The position numbers and the translations under genes are program-made. From Ruegeria sp. YS9 (GTDB lineage Bacteria > Pseudomonadota > Alphaproteobacteria > Rhodobacterales > Rhodobacteraceae), in the NCBI RefSeq assembly GCF_024628725.1, contig NZ_CP102409.1, forward strand, positions 2,079,001 to 2,143,000: a stretch of DNA of 64,000 nt. The letters are read 5' to 3'. The notes beneath the pieces were generated by a model that ran no database searches, had not been told where the DNA came from, and worked only from the letters and a program-made list of their open reading frames with translations. Within the stretch, counting starts at the first letter, position 1. Each line of letters begins with the position of its first letter. Of the stretch, positions 58,201 to 64,000 are shown piece after piece.

Positions 58201-58353
58201 CTATCCCGTCAGGTCCGTCGTCATCACATGGGGCGCTTTCAACAAAACGGGCGTGATCCGATTGTGTTCGTGATCGTCCGATTCCGGCATCACGGCGACC
58301 AGCAAGATCATCGCGGCCAGCGCCATTATCTTCATGTCTGCAACGGATATCAT
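58201..58353 (-). CDS. Small membrane or secreted peptide (50 aa)
   Basis: An ATG with agagggg five nt upstream opens a 50-codon frame. The product starts with a hydrophobic helix (ADMKIMALAAMILLVAVMPE) followed by a polar, His/Asp-rich tail (SDDHEHNRITPVLL). The strong ribosome site and signal-like helix favour a real gene, but I know no family for it. The longer frame to 58500 lacks a good start. Confidence 0.4.
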   Translation of the reverse strand: MISVADMKIMALAAMILLVAVMPESDDHEHNRITPVLLKAPHVMTTDLTG

Positions 58354-58504
58354 GAAAGCCCCTCTGCCTGTGTCCTTTTTTGATCCGTGTTTGAGATTGA
58401 ACGGGCCGGATGCCGGGTTCCGTCGAAATACTTTTTTCTCATTTTTGTGTTTTTCCGCTTGCAGCCCCGCGTGGGAATTTATAAATCCCTCCTCACTCAA
58501 CGGC

Positions 58505-58579
58505 GCGGGCGTAGCTCAGGGGTAGAGCATAACCTTGCCAAGGTTAGGGTCGGGCGTTCGAATCGCCTCGCCCGCTCCA
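58505..58579 (+). tRNA. tRNA-Gly (GCC), copy 1
   Basis: 75 nt with acceptor stem gcgggcg/cgcccgc, D-arm gctcaggggtagagc, anticodon loop ttGCCaa in the stem aacctt/aaggtt, T-arm with gttcgaatc, and an encoded CCA end. The anticodon GCC reads glycine codons GGC and GGU. Confidence 0.97.
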
Positions 58580-58612
58580 TTGAGAGGTCTTCGGACCACA
58601 TATGTATCTGAT

Positions 58613-58687
58613 GCGGGCGTAGCTCAGGGGTAGAGCATAACCTTGCCAAGGTTAGGGTCGGGCGTTCGAATCGCCTCGCCCGCTCCA
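58613..58687 (+). tRNA. tRNA-Gly (GCC), copy 2
   Basis: Identical over all 75 nt to the copy 33 nt upstream, including the CCA end. The tandem copies probably share a transcript. Confidence 0.97.
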
Positions 58688-58768
58688 GATACAGAACTCT
58701 CCATACATGCTGGTTCTTCACAAGACATTGCGTCATTCTGGTTGCATCGCCCAACGCAGGATTCACCC

Positions 58769-59635
58769 ATGTCTGATTACGTCATCCGCCCACTCACCGT
58801 TGACGAGGTGCAAAAGGCCGTCGATTGGGCCGGGCGCGAAGGGTGGAACCCGGGGTATCACGATGCTCGTTGCTTCCACGGCACGGATACCCGCGGGTTT
58901 CTCGGCGGGTTCCTGGATGGCGAGATGATCGCTTCCATTTCGGTCGTTCAGTATGATGACGCCTTTGCGTTCCTTGGGTTCTACATCGTTCGGCCCGAGT
59001 TTCGCGGATCGGGCCACGGGCTGAAAATCTGGCGGCACGCCTTGGAAAACTGCAATGCGGACAACATCGGTCTGGATGGTGTCGTCGAGCAGCAGGATAA
59101 CTACCGCAAGTCCGGTTTTACCTTTGCCTATAACAACTACCGCTTTGGCGGGACAAAACGCGGGATTCTGGCCGCGCTCGGGGCGCAACCGGCTGCGCGG
59201 GTTGAGGAGTTGCACAGCCTCTCGGACGATCTAGCCGCCTATGACCGGCAGATGTTCCCTGCCCCGCGCGACATCTTCCTGCGCGATTGGCTGAGCGCGC
59301 CCAGCCACGCCTCGCGCGTGATTGCCGAGAATGGCGTAATCCGGGGCTATGCGACCCTGCGGCCCTGTCAAAGCGGATACAAGATCGGGCCGTTGTTTGC
59401 GGACGACGCCGAGATTGCGCAAGCCCTGCTGGCCTCGGTATTGGACGCCATCCCCGACGATCACGCCACGCATGACGTGTTCATCGACATGCCGCGGCCC
59501 AACGCCGCCGCCTTTGCGCTGGCGGATGCGCTGGGTCTTGAGAAGGTGTTTGAAACGGCCCGGATGTATTCCGACCACACGCCGGATATCGATCTGGATC
59601 GTGTCTTTGGCGTCACCACATTCGAACTGGGTTAA
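58769..59635 (+). CDS. GNAT acetyltransferase with a C-terminal second domain
   Basis: 288 residues from MSDYVIRPLTVDEV; the longer frame would run back through the tRNA gene. The first half is a GNAT fold with the acetyl-CoA loop VRPEFRGSGHGLKIWRHAL at about 77-95. The second half (about 150-288, including YATLRPCQSGYKIGPLFADD) fits the Acetyltransf_18/YitH-type domain. Substrate unknown. The stop overlaps the convergent AsnC-domain gene by 4 nt. Confidence 0.88.
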   Translation: MSDYVIRPLTVDEVQKAVDWAGREGWNPGYHDARCFHGTDTRGFLGGFLDGEMIASISVVQYDDAFAFLGFYIVRPEFRGSGHGLKIWRHALENCNADNIGLDGVVEQQDNYRKSGFTFAYNNYRFGGTKRGILAALGAQPAARVEELHSLSDDLAAYDRQMFPAPRDIFLRDWLSAPSHASRVIAENGVIRGYATLRPCQSGYKIGPLFADDAEIAQALLASVLDAIPDDHATHDVFIDMPRPNAAAFALADALGLEKVFETARMYSDHTPDIDLDRVFGVTTFELG

Positions 59636-59871
59636 AACGCCTTGAACGTCATTGTGGTCAGCGAGCGTTCGATATTGGGAATCACCAGCAGGTGTTCGTT
59701 GATGAAATGGCCCACATCCTCGGTTTCGGGGATATAGAGCTTGAGCAGCAGGTCATATTCACCGCTGGTGGAATACAGTTCGGAGTGGATTTCGCGCAGG
59801 GCGATTTCCTCGGCGACCTTGTAGGTGGTGCCGGGCTTGCAGCGGATCTGGATGAAAACGCAGGTGGACAT
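59632..59871 (-). CDS. Stand-alone Lrp/AsnC ligand-binding (RAM) domain protein
   Basis: 79 residues that match only the C-terminal effector domain of Lrp/AsnC regulators: CVFIQIRCKPGTTYKVAEEI, IHSELYSTSGEYDLLLKLYI, VIPNIERSLTTMTF. There is no helix-turn-helix part. Such domains form oligomers that bind amino acids and may modulate full Lrp proteins. It is divergent from hisB. Confidence 0.9.
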   Translation of the reverse strand: MSTCVFIQIRCKPGTTYKVAEEIALREIHSELYSTSGEYDLLLKLYIPETEDVGHFINEHLLVIPNIERSLTTMTFKAF

Positions 59872-60025
59872 GGTTTGACCCTATCGGTTCGTGTTGTTGG
59901 CAAGCTGACACGGGGCCAAGCCGGGTGCAATCCCCTGCAACAGTTTGCAGCGATCGCAACGCATGGTCTGGAAAACCACGACCATCCCCGTCTATAAGCG
60001 CGCCTGTAGCAAAAGGAATTCGCCC

Positions 60026-60613
60026 ATGCGCAGCGCAAAGATCAGCCGCCAGACTGCCGAAACCGAAATCTCGGTAGAGATCAATCTGGATGGCGCCGGT
60101 ACATATGACAACCAGACCGGAGTTGGCTTCTTTGATCACATGCTGGATCAACTGGCGCGCCATTCCCTGATCGACATGACGATCCGCGCCAAGGGCGATT
60201 ACCACATTGATGATCACCACACGGTCGAAGATACCGGCATCGCGCTGGGGCAGGCTTTGACGCAGGCCCTGGGCGACAAGAAAGGTATCCGGCGGTACGG
60301 AGAATGCCACCTGCCCATGGATGACGCTCAGGTGCGCTGTGCGCTGGACCTGTCGGGCCGCCCCTATCTGATCTGGAATGTGGACCTGCCGACGCAGAAG
60401 ATCGGTGCATTCGACACAGAACTTGTGCGCGAGTTCTTTCAGGCGCTCAGCACCCATGGCGGCATCACGCTGCATATCGACCAGTTGCACGGTTTCAACA
60501 GCCACCACATCGCCGAGGCCGCATTCAAGGCCGTCGCGCGCGCGCTGCGTGACGCCGTCGAAACCGATCCGCGCAAGGCGGACGCGATTCCGTCGACCAA
60601 AGGCGCGTTGTAA
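60026..60613 (+). CDS. hisB: Imidazoleglycerol-phosphate dehydratase
   Basis: Histidine synthesis step that forms imidazole acetol phosphate. 195 residues, monofunctional type. Manganese-binding His/Glu clusters: [28 protein letters not shown], and near the C-terminus [14 protein letters not shown]. The ATG has aagga eight nt upstream; the frame opens earlier without a site. hisH starts one base after the stop. Confidence 0.97.
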   Translation: MRSAKISRQTAETEISVEINLDGAGTYDNQTGVGFFDHMLDQLARHSLIDMTIRAKGDYHIDDHHTVEDTGIALGQALTQALGDKKGIRRYGECHLPMDDAQVRCALDLSGRPYLIWNVDLPTQKIGAFDTELVREFFQALSTHGGITLHIDQLHGFNSHHIAEAAFKAVARALRDAVETDPRKADAIPSTKGAL

Positions 60614-61252
60614 ATGCTGACCGCCATTATCGACTACGAAAGCGGCAACCTGCACTCGGCGGAAAAAGCGTTTCAGCGCATGGCGCAGGAGGTCGGCGCG
60701 GGCGAGGTTGTCGTCACCTCGGACGCGGATGTTGTGGCGCGCGCGGATCGCTTGGTTCTGCCCGGCGACGGGGCGTTTCCGGCATGCGCTGCCGAATTGC
60801 GTGGTCACAAGGGTATCTATGACGCGATGGTCGAGGCGGTCGAACAGAAAGGCCGCCCGTTTCTGGGCATCTGTGTGGGCATGCAGTTGATGGCAACCAA
60901 GGGCCATGAATACAGCGAAACGGATGGTCTGGACTGGATTGCCGGCGATGTCGTCAGAATCGAGCCGTCAGACACATCGCTGAAAGTGCCGCATATGGGC
61001 TGGAACGATCTTGTTCTGGACAGCGATCACCCGGTGTTCAACGGGGTGAAATCCGGCGATCACACCTATTTCGTGCATTCTTACCACTTCCGGGTATCCG
61101 ACCCGGCACAGCGATTGGCTTATGTGGATTACGGGCAGGAGGTCACGGCCGTCATTGGCCGCGACACGATGGTTGGAATGCAGTTTCACCCCGAGAAAAG
61201 TCAGGACGTTGGCCTGCGCATGCTGGGAAACTTCCTGACCTGGAAACCCTGA
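60614..61252 (+). CDS. hisH: Imidazole glycerol phosphate synthase glutaminase subunit HisH
   Basis: Releases ammonia from glutamine and feeds HisF. 212 residues. Class I amidotransferase triad: nucleophile Cys in FLGICVGMQLM, His and Glu in MQFHPEKSQ; the oxyanion region LPGDGAFPACA is also present. It directly abuts hisB. Its partner hisF is not seen in this window. Confidence 0.97.
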   Translation: MLTAIIDYESGNLHSAEKAFQRMAQEVGAGEVVVTSDADVVARADRLVLPGDGAFPACAAELRGHKGIYDAMVEAVEQKGRPFLGICVGMQLMATKGHEYSETDGLDWIAGDVVRIEPSDTSLKVPHMGWNDLVLDSDHPVFNGVKSGDHTYFVHSYHFRVSDPAQRLAYVDYGQEVTAVIGRDTMVGMQFHPEKSQDVGLRMLGNFLTWKP

Positions 61253-61255
61253 ACC

Positions 61256-61657
61256 CTACTGAACACGCGTCCAGGTTTGTCCGCGGCAGATCAGACCGCC
61301 CGCCACACACCCTTTGACGGTCAGTTTGTTCTGGCCGTCCAGCGACATTTTCGAGTTGTATGTCTTGTCCCGGTCCGGTGCCCAGATCTTGCCGCTGTCA
61401 TAGCTTCCGCCACCCTCGGGCACCATGTCCCAGATGATCTGCTTGCCAAGGTTTTCATATTCCAGCTGCTCGTTGCCATCCGCATCAAACGCGCTGTCGA
61501 TGGTTCCGCAGATCGCACTGCCGCATGCGGAAATCGTCACGTGCAGATAGCCGCCGGTATCACCCGGTGCGGTCTTCCACAGACCGTCGACGGGATCCGC
61601 AGCCATTGCGCTGGTCGCAAGAAGCATCAAACCCGCTGCAAAAGTAAATCTCTTCAT
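61256..61657 (-). CDS. DUF2147 secreted protein
   Basis: 133 residues with a signal peptide (MKRFTFAAGLMLLATSAMA, cleavage before ADPVDG). The mature part has the DUF2147 pattern: DGLWKTAPGDTG, VTISACGSAICGTID, GKQIIWDM, GKIWAPDRDKTYNSKM, LTVKGCVAGGLICRGQTW. Four Cys may form disulfides. Function unknown, periplasmic. It lies antisense inside the his cluster, between hisH and hisA. Confidence 0.92.
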   Translation of the reverse strand: MKRFTFAAGLMLLATSAMAADPVDGLWKTAPGDTGGYLHVTISACGSAICGTIDSAFDADGNEQLEYENLGKQIIWDMVPEGGGSYDSGKIWAPDRDKTYNSKMSLDGQNKLTVKGCVAGGLICRGQTWTRVQ

Positions 61658-61791
61658 GATTGTCTCCCTGTTTTGCGAGCAGTCTGACCCGGCAACCAGC
61701 TGCGGGCAAGAATGACCCAGCGTCGCGTTGCATCCCCTGCCCCGGCTGTGCGATATCCCGCGCGTGCAACACAGATATAGGGCCGCCCGAC

Positions 61792-62514
61792 ATGATCCTC
61801 TACCCCGCCATCGACCTCAAAGACGGCAATGCCGTGCGCCTGCTGCGTGGTGAAATGGACAAAGCCACCGTGTTCAACGAAGACCCCGCCGCGCAGGCGC
61901 GCGCTTTTGTCGAGGCCGGGTGCGAGTGGCTGCATCTGGTCGATCTGAACGGCGCCTTTGCAGGTGAGCCGGTCAACGCCGCCCCGGTCGAAGCGATTCT
62001 GAAAACCTGCGACGTGCCCGCGCAATTGGGCGGTGGCATCCGTGACATGGCCACCATCGAAACCTGGATCGAAAAGGGTCTGGCGCGGGTTATTCTGGGC
62101 ACGGTCGCGGTCGAGAACCCCGATCTGGTGCGCGAAGCGGCCAAAGCCTTTCCCGGCAAGGTCGCCGTGGGCATCGACGCGCGCAACGGTCTGGTTGCCA
62201 CCAAGGGTTGGGCCGAAGAAACCAATGTTCAGGTAACCGATCTGGCCCGCAGCTTCGAAGACGCGGGCGTGGCCGCGATCATCTACACCGACATCAACCG
62301 GGACGGCGCGATGCAGGGCCCCAATGTCGAGGCCACCGCAGAGCTTGCCAAAGCGGTTGAAATACCGGTCATCGCATCTGGCGGCGTTTCCTCGATCGCC
62401 GATCTGATCGCCCTGCGCGATTGTGGCGCAGCCCTGAACGGTGCCATTTCCGGACGTGCGCTTTATGATGGGGCGATTGATCTGAAAGAGGCTCTGACGA
62501 CGCTCAGAGAATAG
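61792..62514 (+). CDS. hisA: ProFAR isomerase HisA
   Basis: TIM-barrel isomerase of histidine synthesis. 240 residues from [12 protein letters not shown] (catalytic Asp8), with the second catalytic Asp in [10 protein letters not shown], the phosphate-binding [13 protein letters not shown] and the C-terminal [14 protein letters not shown]. The frame is open upstream to 61660 but that part overlaps the antisense DUF2147 gene start and is not HisA-like. Confidence 0.97.
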   Translation: MILYPAIDLKDGNAVRLLRGEMDKATVFNEDPAAQARAFVEAGCEWLHLVDLNGAFAGEPVNAAPVEAILKTCDVPAQLGGGIRDMATIETWIEKGLARVILGTVAVENPDLVREAAKAFPGKVAVGIDARNGLVATKGWAEETNVQVTDLARSFEDAGVAAIIYTDINRDGAMQGPNVEATAELAKAVEIPVIASGGVSSIADLIALRDCGAALNGAISGRALYDGAIDLKEALTTLRE

Positions 62515-62518
62515 TTCA

Positions 62519-62998
62519 ATGTTCCATTCGCCGGTAAAGCGTTCCGATCTGTCCGCGCAAAGCCTGCTGCACGAACGGTACAAAACCGGCGACTTTCTGG
62601 ACTGCTTCAGCGTCGAATCCGATCTTCCACCGCGCCGGGCCGCGGAAATCATCACCGCGTTCCCCGGATGGGCGATGGCGTTGCTTCGGCTGCGCGGTCT
62701 GCTGGTAACACCCTTTGACCTCAGTACGACCGGCCCGGATGCTGACGACAAGTTGGGTATTTTCCCGGTTGAACATGATGACAGGACCGAGGTGATCGCA
62801 GGATTCAACGATCGCCACCTGGATTTCCGGGTTTCCGTCCTGTCGGAAAACGGTCGCATCTCGCTGGCCACGTGGGTCCGTCGCCATAACCTTGGCGGGC
62901 GCCTGTACCTTGCAGCGATCCTGCCGTTTCACATCCTGATCGCGCGAAACGCGCTTGCGCGTGTGAAAAGCGCAAGCGCAGATCCAAAACGGTCTTAA
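62519..62998 (+). CDS. DUF2867 family protein
   Basis: 159 residues with segments of DUF2867: DFLDCFSVESDL, FPGWAMALLRLRGLLVTPFDL, DDRTEVIAGFNDRHLDFRVSV, and FHILIARNALARV at the end. Function unknown. It begins 4 nt after hisA and is probably in the his transcript. It overlaps the convergent DUF302 gene by 4 nt. Confidence 0.85.
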   Translation: MFHSPVKRSDLSAQSLLHERYKTGDFLDCFSVESDLPPRRAAEIITAFPGWAMALLRLRGLLVTPFDLSTTGPDADDKLGIFPVEHDDRTEVIAGFNDRHLDFRVSVLSENGRISLATWVRRHNLGGRLYLAAILPFHILIARNALARVKSASADPKRS

Positions 62999-63441
62999 CC
63001 CGCGGCGGCAGCGGTCAACTTGGCGAGCGCACCGCGCATCTTCTCGATGACTGGTGACTTTTCGACGTCATCCAACTCGTCCATCGTTTCCTTGGGGTCT
63101 TCATAGGCCAACCAGACCTGACCGTTCTCATCCTCGTACGCCTGCACTTTGAGCGGCAGGAACAACCCTGCACGCGGATCGATCTGCATGGCCGGCGTGC
63201 CCAGCGCAGGATTGCCGAAAATCAGCACTTGATTGGCCGGGATGGGCGTACCGACCTTTTCCGCCCCGGCCGCGTGGTCGATGCGGGCGAAGACGGTGGC
63301 CCCTGCGTTGCCAACAGCCGCTTCCAGCGCATCCAGCGCTTCGGCTACGGATTTGTTCGTTTGAACTTTGATGATGTCGTCAGCCATGGCGGCCAAAGCC
63401 CCTCCGAACGAAAGAATTGAAGCAAGTATCAAGCTACGCAT
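62995..63441 (-). CDS. DUF302 secreted protein
   Basis: 148 residues with a signal peptide (LILASILSFGGALAAMA). The body is a DUF302 domain: KVQTNKSVAEALDALEAAV, VFARIDHAAGAEKVG, NQVLIFGNPALGTPAMQ, GLFLPLKVQAYEDENGQVWL, AYEDPKE. The fold is heme- or small-molecule-binding in a few relatives, but no function is established here. Periplasmic by inference. Confidence 0.9.
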   Translation of the reverse strand: MRSLILASILSFGGALAAMADDIIKVQTNKSVAEALDALEAAVGNAGATVFARIDHAAGAEKVGTPIPANQVLIFGNPALGTPAMQIDPRAGLFLPLKVQAYEDENGQVWLAYEDPKETMDELDDVEKSPVIEKMRGALAKLTAAAAG

Positions 63442-63667
63442 ATCGGTTTTCCTTCTGTAATATTCACCCCAATTCTCACAGGTTTTGGAATTCTGACAAT
63501 CACAAGTCTGGCATCAGCAAAGCCTTGCCTGAATTGGAGATGCTCATTTTACCCTTATTTTTGCGAACAATCCGACCAGAAGCCAAACATTTTACTGCGT
63601 TGAGCCATAATTCGGGCGGAATCCCCGCTTAATTCCTTCGTCAAACACAACAACCCGGGTGGTACAC

Positions 63668-64000
63668 GTGAGTATTTCCAACCTAGACGTTCCCAACACG
63701 TCCAGATTCAGATCAGCAACCATTGCGATCTTCTGCGCGGCGATTTTCACGAGCGCCAGTCTGCTTTTCTTTGTCCAGCCGCTTTTTGCCAAGCTGGTTC
63801 TTCCCAAGATCGGCGGTGCGCCGGCGGTCTGGACGACCGCAATGCTGTTTTTTCAAGTGGTGCTGATACTCGGGTATGTTTATGCGCATCTGTTGACCAA
63901 ATTTCTGCCCTTGCGCTGGCAGATCATCACCCATTTTGCATTCTGGGTCGCAGCGCTGACTTTCCTGCCGCTGTCCACCAGCGAAAGCTGGAGCTATGAC
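63668..64000 (+). CDS. 5' part of a fused MFS/spermidine-synthase-like membrane protein
   Basis: From a GTG at 63668 (another GTG at 63659 is possible) 111 codons run off the right edge. The residues form membrane helices (FCAAIFTSASLLFFVQPLFA, WTTAMLFFQVVLILGYVYAH) with PLFAKLVLPKIGGAPAVWTT, which I recognise from the N-terminal membrane domain of spermidine-synthase-like fusion proteins. The SAM-dependent part would lie beyond the window. No clear terminator or other gene lies in the 226 bp upstream. Confidence 0.75.
   Translation, partial: MSISNLDVPNTSRFRSATIAIFCAAIFTSASLLFFVQPLFAKLVLPKIGGAPAVWTTAMLFFQVVLILGYVYAHLLTKFLPLRWQIITHFAFWVAALTFLPLSTSESWSYD

Overview
The window is a GC-rich chromosomal segment of an alphaproteobacterium, most likely a marine Rhodobacterales (Roseobacter group, Ruegeria/Phaeobacter-like). 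The grounds are the division and cell-wall (dcw) cluster order, a long FtsZ with a Pro/Gln-rich tail, tandem DUF2484 genes beside murB/murC, a DUF1127 gene followed by CCUCCUCCC-loop RNAs, a CtrA-type box, and housekeeping proteins that read like Roseobacter ones. This assignment rests on recognition of the sequences, not on a search.

Layout. 1-9.4 kb (+): pepN with a small membrane protein, a helical protein of unknown function, gatB, pepT, a DUF4177 protein and cysK. 9.4-14.3 kb: bolA (-), a J-domain protein, a membrane-anchored NYN/Zc3h12a-type RNase candidate, and cobS-cobT (two subunits of the aerobic cobaltochelatase; cobN is not here). 14.4-19.8 kb: aminopeptidase P, DUF427, a Tat-exported DUF3179 protein and a CBS-domain ClC channel (-).

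19.9-46.8 kb, minus strand: the dcw cluster and its downstream partners. In transcription order these are mraZ-rsmH-ftsL-ftsI-murE-murF-mraY-(AT-rich membrane ORF)-murD, an interruption (glycine-zipper lipoprotein, HI0933-type flavoprotein on the other strand, cupin), ftsW-murG-murC-DUF2484-DUF2484-(membrane protein)-murB-ddl-ftsQ-ftsA-(periplasmic ORF)-ftsZ-lpxC-bamD-recN. Many pairs overlap by 1-14 nt, so translation is probably coupled. The cluster is preceded by a strong intrinsic terminator inside a long leader. This is the arrangement known for the UpsM sRNA of Rhodobacter sphaeroides.

46.8-48.6 kb: the RNA-rich part. After the UpsM-like leader comes a DUF1127 gene (CcaF1-like) and six hairpins, each with CCUCCUCCC in its loop. 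They form three tandem two-hairpin 'cuckoo' (CcsR) RNAs, and the last ends in a T-run terminator. This is the clearest regulatory system in the window. A DUF1330 gene broken by an in-frame stop follows.

48.6-64 kb: UvrD-type helicase (-), a GAF-GGDEF diguanylate cyclase, an FMN-dependent alpha-hydroxy-acid dehydrogenase, pyruvate carboxylase with a clear terminator, a MAPEG protein, two identical tRNA-Gly(GCC) genes, a GNAT acetyltransferase, a stand-alone AsnC ligand domain, hisB-hisH-hisA with a DUF2147 gene inserted antisense, DUF2867, DUF302, and the 5' end of a membrane protein related to fused MFS/spermidine synthases that runs off the right edge.
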